10,206 bases of DNA from Acidobacteriaceae bacterium. Lineage in GTDB: Bacteria > Acidobacteriota > Terriglobia > Terriglobales > Acidobacteriaceae. A program made the position numbers and the translations under genes. The notes beneath the pieces are model-generated. The model was not told where the DNA came from. It searched no databases and saw only the letters and a program-made list of their open reading frames with translations. The stretch is from positions 1-10,206 of the forward strand of contig WQYS01000064.1 in assembly GCA_009781125.1 (NCBI GenBank), read 5' to 3'. Shown here piece after piece: positions 1 to 7,140 of the stretch. Every line of letters starts with the position of its first letter. The first letter of the stretch is position 1.

Positions 1-3000
1 CTGGCCAGCGAATAGTTGCCCAGGTTTCCGTTCCCCGACGGACCCACGGCAATCGAAACCTCCGCCGTCACCGTCTTGCCGCCGCCCACGCTGGCGTCGT
101 CGAAGCTGGCGCTCGTCACCGTGCAGACGATGTCGTCGCCAGACACGACTCCGCCAAGGCTACAGGTCGAGAGGGCCGTCGCATCCGCGCTGCTGTCGTA
201 GGTCTTGTTGCCGGTGTGAAGCGTCACCGTCAGCGGCGCGGGATTCACCTTCAGCATATAGAACTGCGTTCCGGCATTCATCGGACTCGCGGCGTCGTAT
301 ACCGACACCACGACAGGCCAACTGCCAGCCGATATCGCTGACCCCGCGTTCCCCGAAAAACCAATCGTACACGACAGCATACCCACACTGTAGCCTGCGG
401 GAAACGCCATGCTTCCGCCATTCGAGCATACGTAGTTGTTGGGATCGGTGGTCCCGTCCGGCAGCACTGCCGTCATCGCCGCCGAGAAGCTCTGGCCGTA
501 GGTTGTCTCCGGCATGGTTGCCGGAGCTATCGTCAGCCAACTCCCCGTGCCCACCATCAGCGGGATGGGCTGCGTTGCGTAGTTCGGAGCAGCCGCGTTC
601 AGACTGTCGTCCATCGGAACGGCGAGGCCGCTGAATACGCCTGTTCCACCATAGTCCACCTGTATGGTGCAGGAAGCGCCGGAGGCGAGCGTTCCCGGCG
701 TTCCGCCCGCGCTGACCACCGGACATGCGGTGCTGAGGCTCGTGTCCAGCGTAAAGCCCGCCGAGAGCAGCGGATTGGTTCCCGAGCCGGGAGCCGCGAA
801 GGTCAGAGGATCGTTCCCCAGAGGATCGGCCCCGATGTTCTGCAAGACCACCGGCCCATTCGTGCTCGCCCCGCCCGTTGTATCGAAGGTCAGCGTCGGC
901 GGCGTGGCCCGGGGTAGCTCCTTCACCGCACCAAGGTAGCTGTCCGCGACATAAACATTACCTGCTCCGTCTACAGCCACGTCAACGAGGTTGGCGAAAT
1001 CGCCACTCGTACTTAGCGTTGTGGACGAGCACGAACCTGTACATCCTGCGGCTATCTCTTTCACTGCACCGTTGCCCAGGGCCGCGACATAGACATTGCC
1101 TGCTCCGTCCACCGCCACGCCCACGGGAGAGATGAAATCGCCACTCGTGCTCAGCGTTATGGACGGGCACGAACCCGTACATCCTGCGGCTATCTTCTTC
1201 ACCACACCAGGGGAGCCGTCTGCGATATAGACATTACCCGCTCCGTCCACCGCCACGCCATCGGGATTGGTGAAATCGCCGCTCGTACTCAGTGTCGTGG
1301 ACGGGCACGAACCCGTACACCCTGCGGCTATCTCTTTCACTGCACTGTTGCGCATGTCCGCGACATAGACATTGCCTGCTCCGTCTACAGCCACTCCCAT
1401 GGGTCTGTTGAAGTCGCCGCTCGTACTCAGTGTTATGGACGGGCACGAACCCGTACACCCTGCGGCTATCTCTTTCACTGCATTGTTGCCATAGTCCGCG
1501 ACATAGACGTTGCCCGCTCCGTCTACAGCCACGCCAACGGGAGAGTTGAAGTCGCCGCTCGTGCTTAGTGTTGTGGACGGACACGACGACCCCATACACC
1601 CGGCAGCAATCTTCTTCACCGTATTAACACCGCCAGCTTCCGTGACGTAGACATTGCCTGCTCCGTCCACCGCTATGCTTTGGGGCAAGGTAAAGCTGCC
1701 CAGCGTGGGCAGGGTTGCGGGCATGGGGGCGTTGAACGCTACCTGCGGACCCGTCCCGATGCCATGCACCAACGCTGTGGCGACGACCTGCGGCGTCGCG
1801 GAGTCGTCATACAGCACGACCGCTCCCATGCGCAGCCCGGCATACTTCGGCGTGAAGATCACATTCACCGTGCAGTTCTGCCCCGCCGTGACCGAGCCGG
1901 TACAGGTGGGGGCCGTGGCGCTGTCCACGGCGAAGTCCAGATTCGGAGCGCCCATCGTCAGCGCCTGCGGCGCGCCCAGAGTTCCGCCCGTGGTGATCGA
2001 AAACGTCAACTGCATCGAAGCCGAAGGACTCCCCACCGCCACCAAGCCAAAGTCCACCGCCGGCCGCAGATACTTCGTCACAGTGTAGTGCGTGTTATCA
2101 GCGACATAGACATTGCCGCTGCCGTCCACCGCCACGCCATAGAAATTACCGGAGCTGGGACCAGCCAGCGTCACGGGCGTGCAGGTGGAAGGGGTCGCAG
2201 TGCTGATACAACTGGCCGGAATCTCCTTCAGCGCATTGTTGCTGGCAGAGCCGTTGTCCCCGACAAAGACATTGCCGCTGCTGTCCACCGCCACGCCCCT
2301 GGGATAAGTGAAGCCGTTGCCCAACTGCGTCGCCGGACAGGTTGCAGAACCCGGGCTGCTGACGCCGCATCCGCCCTGAAGCCTATATACATTCGGGTCG
2401 GTGTAACTCTGATTTGCGATATAGACGTTCCCGCTGCGGTCCACCGTTATGCCTGAACTGTTGCTGAAGCCGCTGCCCAACTGCGTAGCCGAACCGCTCT
2501 GCAGCTTCCACACGGAGCCATTATTATCGACGATATAGACAACCCCGCTGCCGTCCACCGCCACTACGGAGGCCTTGTTAGGGCCAGAGGGAAGGCCCAC
2601 CGGCGTAGCTCCGCAGGTTGAGGGGTCCGTCGCAGTATTGAGGAGACAACTGCCCAGTATCTGCCACAAATTATGGCCCGAATCTGTGGCATAGACGTTC
2701 CCGCTGCCGTCTACCGCCACGCTGTAGGCAGTGCTGATGACATTGCTGCCAACTTTGCCCAGCGTCTTCGTGCAGCCCGCGTTGTTCGCGCCGTCGATGC
2801 AACTGGCCGGAATCTCCAGCACGCCGTTATTGTGGTCTGCGACAAAGACATTGCCGCCGCTGTCCACCGCCACGCCATAGGGGTCACTGAATCCGCCGCC
2901 CAGCGGGATGGGGCCGCCATAGCTGAACTGCGCCGCCACCTGCGCCCGCGCCGGAGCCACGAATCCCGCCGCCAATATCGCCACTGCCGCCAAGCTCGCC

Positions 3001-3062
3001 CAGCGTTGAGCGCCTGTCCAAAAACCTTCCGTAGTCCTTCCGAACCCCATCCACGCCGTCAT
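1..3062 (-). CDS. Large secreted NHL-repeat beta-propeller protein with Ig-like and YDG domains (partial, C-terminus off the left edge)
   Basis: An open frame with no stop runs from ATG at 3062 to the left edge, giving about 1,020 residues. Residues 1-40 look like a signal peptide: a hydrophobic stretch at about 22-36, then A-R-A before Q41. Residues about 60-330 carry NHL/SMP30-like repeats of the form GVAVDxxGNVYVAD. Residues about 331-445 form an Ig-like domain (VDFGxVxVG start, C-x-V-x-V-x-F-x-P motif) of the choice-of-anchor D/ASH type. Residues about 455-716 are a second NHL block with near-identical 46-residue repeats. Two more Ig-like stretches follow (about 720-930). From about 937 a YDG domain begins (K-T-Y-D, then V-V-S-G-D-D, then G-K-T-V-T). 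Proteins of this build are common in Acidobacteriota and are thought to be extracellular adhesins or carbohydrate binders; ligand unknown. I chose the start at 3062 because GAGG lies 6 nt upstream; an in-frame ATG at 3050 is the alternative. No gene neighbours it on the same strand. Confidence 0.9.
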   Translation of the reverse strand, partial: MTAWMGFGRTTEGFWTGAQRWASLAAVAILAAGFVAPARAQVAAQFSYGGPIPLGGGFSDPYGVAVDSGGNVFVADHNNGVLEIPASCIDGANNAGCTKTLGKVGSNVISTAYSVAVDGSGNVYATDSGHNLWQILGSCLLNTATDPSTCGATPVGLPSGPNKASVVAVDGSGVVYIVDNNGSVWKLQSGSATQLGSGFSNSSGITVDRSGNVYIANQSYTDPNVYRLQGGCGVSSPGSATCPATQLGNGFTYPRGVAVDSSGNVFVGDNGSASNNALKEIPASCISTATPSTCTPVTLAGPSSGNFYGVAVDGSGNVYVADNTHYTVTKYLRPAVDFGLVAVGSPSASMQLTFSITTGGTLGAPQALTMGAPNLDFAVDSATAPTCTGSVTAGQNCTVNVIFTPKYAGLRMGAVVLYDDSATPQVVATALVHGIGTGPQVAFNAPMPATLPTLGSFTLPQSIAVDGAGNVYVTEAGGVNTVKKIAAGCMGSSCPSTTLSTSGDFNSPVGVAVDGAGNVYVADYGNNAVKEIAAGCTGSCPSITLSTSGDFNRPMGVAVDGAGNVYVADMRNSAVKEIAAGCTGSCPSTTLSTSGDFTNPDGVAVDGAGNVYIADGSPGVVKKIAAGCTGSCPSITLSTSGDFISPVGVAVDGAGNVYVAALGNGAVKEIAAGCTGSCSSTTLSTSGDFANLVDVAVDGAGNVYVADSYLGAVKELPRATPPTLTFDTTGGASTNGPVVLQNIGADPLGNDPLTFAAPGSGTNPLLSAGFTLDTSLSTACPVVSAGGTPGTLASGASCTIQVDYGGTGVFSGLAVPMDDSLNAAAPNYATQPIPLMVGTGSWLTIAPATMPETTYGQSFSAAMTAVLPDGTTDPNNYVCSNGGSMAFPAGYSVGMLSCTIGFSGNAGSAISAGSWPVVVSVYDAASPMNAGTQFYMLKVNPAPLTVTLHTGNKTYDSSADATALSTCSLGGVVSGDDIVCTVTSASFDDASVGGGKTVTAEVSIAVGPSGNGNLGNYSLA
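940..1690 (-). repeat. 138-bp tandem repeats inside the propeller gene (46-residue NHL units)
   Basis: The marker CCyGCTCCGT recurs at 961, 1099, 1237, 1375, 1513 and 1657. The first four intervals are exactly 138 bp and the last is 144 bp. Each unit encodes VAVDGAGNVYVAD, then VKEIAAGC, then TLSTSGDF, with only scattered substitutions. The older propeller units at 2100-2880 are much more diverged, so this block looks recently expanded by duplication or kept alike by gene conversion. Confidence 0.92.
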
Positions 3063-3138
3063 AGCCGTCCTCAATTTTGCCGTTGCCGTTGTCTTTGTTG
3101 TTGCCGTTGCGGTTGCCGTTGTTGTTGCTTCTAGGTAC
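3011..3138 (-). repeat. AAC/GGC-rich dispersed repeat, copy 1 (overlaps the start of the propeller gene)
   Basis: Read on the minus strand, it opens with GTACCTAGAAGCAAC, continues with AAC/GGC hexamer-like tandem units and AACAAAGAC, then AATTGAGGACGG, and ends near GGTTTTTGGACAGG. Copy 2 has the same order of landmarks. The first 15-18 codons of the propeller gene fall inside it. Confidence 0.65.
3069..3072 (-). promoter_or_regulatory. Ribosome binding site of the propeller gene
   Basis: On the minus strand GAGG sits 6 nt before the ATG at 3062, which favours this start over the ATG at 3050. It lies inside the AAC/GGC-rich repeat, so the repeat appears to supply the translation signal. Confidence 0.5.
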
Positions 3139-3331
3139 GCCAAGCCTTCAGGCTTGGCCCTCTCGGGACAAACGATAAAAGAGCCTTTAGGCTCTGGGGT
3201 ATGCTCTCCTGCCACTCCGGAAGGCATACCCCAGGGCCTGAAGGCCCGGTTCTGTGGTGAACCTGAGAAGCCAGGCACACCAAGCCTAAAGGCTTGGACT
3301 GCCGAGGCCTGGCCTACCCAGAAGCAAAAAC
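3121..3331. repeat. Palindrome-rich intergenic element with inverted ends (REP/MITE-like)
   Basis: The ends are GTTGTTGCTTCTAGGTA (3121-3137) and TACCCAGAAGCAAAAAC (3315-3331), which match as inverted repeats at 15 of 17 positions. Between them lie consecutive hairpins: GCCAAGCC/GGCTTGGC (3139-3158), AGAGCC/GGCTCT (3180-3195), an 11-bp stem CTGGGGTATGC/GCATACCCCAG (3194-3234, 19-nt loop), GGGCC/GGCCC (3234-3247) and CCAAGCC/GGCTTGG (3280-3297). Several loops read TTCA, TTTA, TGAA or TAAA. No protein is evident. It could be a non-autonomous mobile element or an extragenic palindrome cluster. Confidence 0.7.
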
Positions 3332-3351
3332 TCCGCATCATCCCTCGAAGA

Positions 3352-3495
3352 GAACCTGTCTGAAAATCTTTTCCCGTCATCGCCAACCTCATCCTCTGTA
3401 TCATTGCCATTCTCAATTTCGTCATCGCCGTTCTCGCCATTGATCTCGTTGTCGCCGCCGTCTTTGTTTTCGCCGTTGCCGTTGCTTCCAGGTAC
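3352..3495 (-). repeat. AAC/GGC-rich dispersed repeat, copy 2
   Basis: On the minus strand it runs from GTACCTGGAAGCAAC through GGC/AAC/GAC triplet-rich sequence, AAATTGAGAATGG and GAGGATGAGGTTGG to GATTTTCAGACAGG. The landmarks follow the same order as in copy 1. A 92-codon frame (3286-3564, minus) crosses it, encoding an N/G/D/E-rich low-complexity stretch. I treat that frame as a by-product of the repeat, as it has no ribosome binding site or recognisable domain. Confidence 0.6.
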
Positions 3496-3499
3496 ATCA

Positions 3500-4060
3500 G
3501 GCATGAAACACCAAAGCTCTACCTCTCGAATCAATCCAGCCCACACGCTCCAGGCGGCGGACATTCACGCCGGACAGAGGAACGAATGTATCCAGATGAC
3601 AGAAGTTTATTGCAGAAATGGTGCTGTGCGAACAGCAATTAACTCGCTTTTTTTAAGCCAAAAACTCGCTTTTTGAGGGAAATCCACAGTGAGAGCCGCG
3701 TCTGATGCGGGTCGATTCCGCTGCACTGCAATTGACATGAAACTTACGGCGAGTTGAGACAGCGGCAACGAGTCAGCCCTGCTACGCAGCAATAAGGTCG
3801 GCACGGATGCGGACGCACCGACGCTGTTCAGCAACTTGTACTCGTTGTCTTCGAGCCTGGCGTTACGAATTGCGGTATAGGAGAGAAACACAAGAGATCA
3901 CTCCTCTGAGTTCCTTCGCCCCCCCCCGAAAGGGCTCCCAGGAACCGCCGAATTCCATGGCGCGCTACAAGACAGCGCTGGAAACCAAATTCCTATAAGT
4001 CATTGATTTTAGATTTATTTGTCGGACTTTACTGGAAGGTGTCGGAGGTCTTCGGACAAT
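3500..4060. other. Intergenic stretch without a recognisable gene
   Basis: Short frames here have no domain signature or good ribosome binding site. Visible structure: a 12-bp direct repeat AACTCGCTTTTT at 3641-3652 and 3663-3674 (22-bp spacing), a small hairpin TGCTGT/ACAGCA (3622-3637) and a run of nine C at 3919-3927. Base composition becomes AT-richer after about 3990, consistent with approaching the edge of the mobile element. Confidence 0.6.
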
Positions 4061-4064
4061 AAAA

Positions 4065-4090
4065 TGGTGAGGTAGGACTCGAAACAGGGT
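4065..4090 (-). other. Candidate attachment site: tRNA-3'-end-like sequence
   Basis: On the minus strand the sequence reads TTTCGAGTCCTACCTCACCA, which resembles a tRNA T-loop and acceptor end. The T-stem does not pair well and no full tRNA body follows. P4-type integrases usually recombine at tRNA 3' ends, and the motif sits about 220 bp upstream of the integrase. GGACTCGAA recurs at 4265-4273, so the motif may be fortuitous. Confidence 0.35.
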
Positions 4091-4169
4091 CCAAAGGCAT
4101 CCAGAGGTGTTCAGGGAAATCTTTTATATCTATTGCAAATAATGTACTTATATAATTTACCCATCCAAG

Positions 4170-4186
4170 GGATTCCAACCGAATCC
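4170..4186. promoter_or_regulatory. Inverted repeat GGATTC-CAACC-GAATCC upstream of the integrase
   Basis: Perfect 6-bp arms with a 5-bp spacer. The same GATTC/GAATC words form the repeat cluster before mobC (8114-8206). It could be a site for AlpA, MobC or the integrase; there is no direct evidence for which. Confidence 0.35.
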
Positions 4187-4203
4187 AGTGGAAGCCCCGA
4201 TTA

Positions 4204-4228
4204 TTTTGGGGTATATTTTGAGGGTATA
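4204..4228 (+). repeat. Tandem TTTTG(A)GGGTATA repeats, candidate integrase arm-binding sites
   Basis: TTTTGGGGTATA (4204-4215) is followed directly by TTTTGAGGGTATA (4216-4228). Short direct repeats just upstream of integrase genes are typical arm sites of tyrosine recombinases. The second copy overlaps the putative -10 box of the integrase promoter, which would allow self-regulation. Confidence 0.4.
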
Positions 4229-4230
4229 AT
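4225..4230 (+). promoter_or_regulatory. int: Candidate -10 box for the integrase gene
   Basis: TATAAT matches the sigma-70 -10 consensus 76 bp upstream of the chosen start. The best upstream partner, TTTTGG at 4204-4209, leaves a short 15-bp spacer, so the promoter call is weak. Confidence 0.3.
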
Positions 4231-4306
4231 TTGAATGTCTATTTGATCGTAAAGTCCGTAAATGGGACTCGAACAAATCTTGGACAGAATCTCTTGGGGT
4301 ACATTT

Positions 4307-5581
4307 ATGAGGCTGACCGATACGTTGATTAAAAGTCTCAAGGCTGAGAAAAGCAAATCGTACAAAGTGTATGACCAGCGCGGACTTTACTTGCTTGTGG
4401 CTACTTCAGGTGGAAAACTGTGGCGCTTTAAGTACCACTTCCTGAACAGAGAAAGATTGGTTGCTCTTGGAAAATATCCTCACATTTCGCTCGCCACCGC
4501 GAGACAGAGGCAAAACGAGGCGCAGAAGTTGCTTGCCCACGGCATTGACCCGATGGCCCAGCGTCGAGCGGACAAGAGAGCCGCACTCGCTAAGGAAGAT
4601 GGTTTGTTCCAGAAAGTAGCAATGCTCTGGTATGAGCACTGGCAGAGTGACAAAAGCCCGCGCCACGTTAAAAAGCTCGATCAACGCATGAAGCAGGACA
4701 TCTTTCCGGCCATAGGGAAGCGCCCGATCATGGATATTGAGGCTCCGGAATTAGTTGCAATGGCGAAAGCGATTGAGTCGCGTGGAGCTTCCGACGTTGC
4801 TAGCCGGGCGCTTACGACTACGCGGCAAATCTTTCGCTGGGCTATTGCCAACGGATTCGCAAAGCGCAACCCGGCCAGCGAGTTCCGCTCTTCGGATGTC
4901 CTCAAGTCTGTACCCGTAAAGCACCGGGCGCGTATCGACGCGCTGAAACTCCCAGAGCTTCTGCGTGCAATCGAGGCTTATCAGGGTACACGCCTAACCC
5001 AACTTGCCATGAAGATGATGGCCCTCACCTTCGTTCGCACCCGCGAACTGTTAGAGGCAGAGTGGTCAGAGTTCGACCTGGAAAATCTCCGCTGGACCAT
5101 TCCGCCCGGACGCATGAAGAAGGTAAAGAGAGAAGCACAAGCGCACATCGTTCCGCTGGCATCACAGACCGTCGAATTGCTTGAAACTCTGCGTACTCTA
5201 TCTGGCGACAGAAAATTTATCTTCCCCGGAGAAAGAAATCCAAACGGACCAATGTCGAACATGGCTCTTCTTATGGCGCTCCGACGCATGGGATACCAAG
5301 GTATTATGACCGGGCACGGTTTTCGTGGTCTCGCGTCTACGATCCTTCACGAGAAGGGCTACCAGCACGAGCACATTGAAGTACAGCTTGCCCATGTACA
5401 GCGCGACGAGACCAGTGCAGCTTACAACGAGGCTAAATATCTTTTCGAGCGCACGAAGATGATGCAGGACTGGGCTGATTATCTGGAACAGACACAACGC
5501 GGAGCCAAGGTACTTAGCATTAGCACGCAGATGCCAGCTACCCGCGAGGCTTCCATTAGCTACGCTCAGTTACAGCAGTAA
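4307..5581 (+). CDS. int: P4-type tyrosine integrase (DUF4102 family)
   Basis: Site-specific recombinase expected to integrate and excise the element, probably at a tRNA or tRNA-like site. From the ATG at 4307 it is 424 residues, normal for the family. Domain order: N-terminal DUF4102 arm-binding domain (about 1-85, with LTDTLIKSLK and GLYLLV..SGGKLWRFKY), a helical core-binding domain (about 105-205), then the catalytic domain (about 230-395). The catalytic set is complete: R244 (FVRTREL), Lys 271/272, H337-x-x-R340 (GHGFR), H363 (QLAH) and Y373 (AAYNEA). The family ending FERTKMMQDWADYLE is present. I prefer 4307 because GGGG lies 7 nt upstream and homologues begin near M-x-LTD. The frame also opens at ATG 4262, adding 15 residues. 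The gene leads the element and is followed by a 224-bp gap before alpA. Confidence 0.95.
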   Translation: MRLTDTLIKSLKAEKSKSYKVYDQRGLYLLVATSGGKLWRFKYHFLNRERLVALGKYPHISLATARQRQNEAQKLLAHGIDPMAQRRADKRAALAKEDGLFQKVAMLWYEHWQSDKSPRHVKKLDQRMKQDIFPAIGKRPIMDIEAPELVAMAKAIESRGASDVASRALTTTRQIFRWAIANGFAKRNPASEFRSSDVLKSVPVKHRARIDALKLPELLRAIEAYQGTRLTQLAMKMMALTFVRTRELLEAEWSEFDLENLRWTIPPGRMKKVKREAQAHIVPLASQTVELLETLRTLSGDRKFIFPGERNPNGPMSNMALLMALRRMGYQGIMTGHGFRGLASTILHEKGYQHEHIEVQLAHVQRDETSAAYNEAKYLFERTKMMQDWADYLEQTQRGAKVLSISTQMPATREASISYAQLQQ

Positions 5582-5596
5582 AAATGAAGCCGCAAC

Positions 5597-5611
5597 AACC
5601 TCATAGAGGTT
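5597..5611 (+). terminator. Weak hairpin after the integrase gene
   Basis: AACCTC-ATA-GAGGTT forms a 6-bp stem 15 nt after the integrase stop. There is no clear U-tract, so termination is uncertain. Confidence 0.2.
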
Positions 5612-5653
5612 TATGGACAAGCTGGGATTTGATGTAGTAGTGTCGTTCACATA

Positions 5654-5697
5654 GGCGTACCCGATTTGGCTTTTGCGCAGTCCCCTCTTTGTACGCC
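5654..5697. promoter_or_regulatory. Inverted GGCGTAC/GTACGCC pair before alpA-repA, possible Rep operator
   Basis: GGCGTAC (5654-5660) and GTACGCC (5691-5697) are perfect 7-bp inverted arms. They share the GCGTAC core with the iterons (TAGCGTACC). Iteron plasmids commonly autorepress rep through inverted partial iterons in its promoter, so this fits a RepA-dimer operator for the alpA-repA unit. A further hairpin, AACGCC-GTCC-GGCGTT, follows at 5700-5715. Confidence 0.4.
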
Positions 5698-5805
5698 CTA
5701 ACGCCGTCCGGCGTTCCGATTCGGATACTGCCCCCTGTAATTTACCGGACACAACGCAGCGCTCACAGCGCTACGTATTCCTCTTCTTGCCAGAAGGAGA
5801 CGATT

Positions 5806-6012
5806 ATGTCGTCCGAACAACTTCTCCGTCTTCCATCGGTACAATCACGCACCGGTTTATCGAGAAGCGCGATTTACTTCCACATCAAAGCTGGCACATT
5901 CCCCAGTCCTGTACGCATTTCATCGCGCTCTGTGGGATGGATTGAGTCTGAGATCAGCCAGTGGGTCGAGTCACGCATAGCAACCTCACGCTTACCTCAA
6001 AACAAGCGTTAA
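5806..6012 (+). CDS. alpA: AlpA-family helix-turn-helix regulator / excisionase
   Basis: A 68-residue DNA-binding protein of the AlpA/MerR-like winged-helix type. Residues about 6-32 form the helix-turn-helix (LLRLPSVQSRTGLSRSAIY), followed by the family hallmark F-P-x-P-V-x-I (32-38) and a W-x-E-S-E-I-x-x-W (45-53) C-terminal helix. AlpA proteins activate integrase genes or act as excisionases in P4-like elements, so it probably controls excision here. The start at 5806 is firm: AAGGAG lies 6 nt upstream. The same frame is open back to 5689, but that extension lacks family similarity. Only 6 bp separate its stop from the repA start, so the two are probably co-transcribed and translationally linked. 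Confidence 0.88.
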   Translation: MSSEQLLRLPSVQSRTGLSRSAIYFHIKAGTFPSPVRISSRSVGWIESEISQWVESRIATSRLPQNKR

Positions 6013-6018
6013 TCCGGT

Positions 6019-7035
6019 ATGCTGACGCGAATCGGGGAGATTGAACTTCCAGTCTCCATCCGCAGCCTGCTTCCAGCAGGGCGGAACCACCAAGCCGAGA
6101 AACAACAAGGCGCACTCCGCTACGTTGACCGCGTTGCGTCCATAGCGGAGAACGCCAGCGTCTTTGCCAACGGGCGCACCGATACAGAATGGATTCTGAT
6201 TGCGCGTGCGCTTGCGGATTGTCCACTTCCGTACAGGCCGACGCAGAAGCGCCAGATCACGAAGCGGACCCGCTTCGGGGACGCATGGGTGAAGATCACT
6301 TTTACGTGTGCCAGGCCGGATGTTGCCATGCCCTACGGTGCGGACGCGCGGCTCATGCACTGGTTAATCGACCGTGCTGTTCAGGAAGGACGCCGTGCTA
6401 TAGCGGCGGGGAAAGAACCGAGCCGGACAGTTGCGTGGAACTCTACCTATGAGTACCTGCGAGATATCGGAGCCAGCAACGGAGTAAAGAACTATCGCAG
6501 GGTGCGCGCGAGCTTCAATCGTTTGTCTGGACTGGCGATCACGATTGAATGTGAGACTGCCAGCGAAGAGCGCGGAAAGATCATTCCGTTTCTGGACAGT
6601 TGGCATCTGCCGAAGTCCGCCGCCCCTGAAGAAATGGATGGACGGCAGGCGTTAGCGATGAAGCAATATGGCTTCACGATCAGCGAACCTCTATTCCAAC
6701 AGGCGATGAAGTATTTCGTAGCCATTCCCCGCCCGCTCTGGCAACTTACCAAAGCAAATCCATGCAAAGGCGCACTCCTACTATGGGCTTTTGTCCGAGC
6801 CTACGCTGCCACCGTGCCGAGTCTGATCCGGTGGGAGGTGCTGAGTGAGCAATTCTGGTACGACGAATCGAGTCCGTGGAGGGTCAAGCAGACCGTAGGA
6901 CAGACAGCGGCTCTACTCCACGCGCTATGGCCGGGGGCCAGCATGACGATCACAGACGATGGCGTAGTGTTCAACAGGGCCGCCAGCCCATTCTTGCCAG
7001 ACGACCCTTCCAAGGGCCGTGTACGCCACAAATAG
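6019..7035 (+). CDS. repA: Plasmid replication initiator, RepA_C type
   Basis: Predicted to bind the iterons just downstream and start replication of the excised circle. The 338-residue protein shows features of the plasmid RepA_C family: VKITFT (91-96), the MPYGADARL-type motif (104-112), a first winged-helix region to about 178 (NSTYEYLRDIGAS, then YRRVRASFNRLSGLAI), and a second one at about 218-320 (ISEPLFQQAM, P-R-P-L-W-Q-L, CKGALLLWAFVRAY, W-x-V-LSEQFW). The gene follows alpA by 6 bp and has no good ribosome binding site, so translation probably depends on coupling. Iterons begin 106 bp after its stop, and a degenerate copy lies 27 bp after it. Assignment rests on motif recall and context, not on an alignment. 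Confidence 0.82.
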   Translation: MLTRIGEIELPVSIRSLLPAGRNHQAEKQQGALRYVDRVASIAENASVFANGRTDTEWILIARALADCPLPYRPTQKRQITKRTRFGDAWVKITFTCARPDVAMPYGADARLMHWLIDRAVQEGRRAIAAGKEPSRTVAWNSTYEYLRDIGASNGVKNYRRVRASFNRLSGLAITIECETASEERGKIIPFLDSWHLPKSAAPEEMDGRQALAMKQYGFTISEPLFQQAMKYFVAIPRPLWQLTKANPCKGALLLWAFVRAYAATVPSLIRWEVLSEQFWYDESSPWRVKQTVGQTAALLHALWPGASMTITDDGVVFNRAASPFLPDDPSKGRVRHK

Positions 7036-7061
7036 CCCCCCTACACATCCGAGCCATAAAC

Positions 7062-7079
7062 TACCGTACCGCTGTGCCG
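7062..7079 (+). repeat. Degenerate fifth iteron
   Basis: TACCGTACCGCTGTGCCG matches the iteron consensus at 15 of 18 positions, in the same orientation, 79 bp upstream of the first regular copy. Confidence 0.55.
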
Positions 7080-7105
7080 CACTCTCAGGCATCAGGGGCC
7101 GTGTT

Positions 7106-7130
7106 GTTTCCACAGGATAGCTGTGCAAAC
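7106..7130. promoter_or_regulatory. Imperfect palindrome with DnaA-box-like arms before the iterons
   Basis: GTTTCCACAG (7106-7115), spacer GATAG, CTGTGCAAAC (7121-7130); the arms match at 9 of 10 positions. GTTTCCACA agrees with the DnaA box TTATCCACA at 7 of 9. A third, inverted copy of the core, CTGTGGAAA, lies at 7293-7301 beyond the iterons. Host DnaA binding next to iterons is usual in theta plasmids. Confidence 0.45.
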
Positions 7131-7140
7131 TTCGGGGGGC

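Noticed and set aside
1654..2456. Long plus-strand frames opposite the propeller gene, also at 2673-3134
   Set aside because: They are antisense shadows of the repeat-rich, GC-rich propeller gene, which shows clear domain structure on the minus strand.
3286..3564. Minus-strand 92-codon frame with N/G/D/E-rich low complexity
   Set aside because: It is a translation of the dispersed AAC/GGC-rich repeat plus part of the palindrome block; no ribosome binding site or domain.
3919..3927. Run of nine C as a phase-variable tract
   Set aside because: No supported gene or promoter is adjacent, so there is nothing for it to switch.
5689..5805. N-terminal extension of AlpA by 39 codons
   Set aside because: AAGGAG precedes the internal ATG at 5806 and AlpA proteins are typically about 60-70 residues; the extension shows no similarity.
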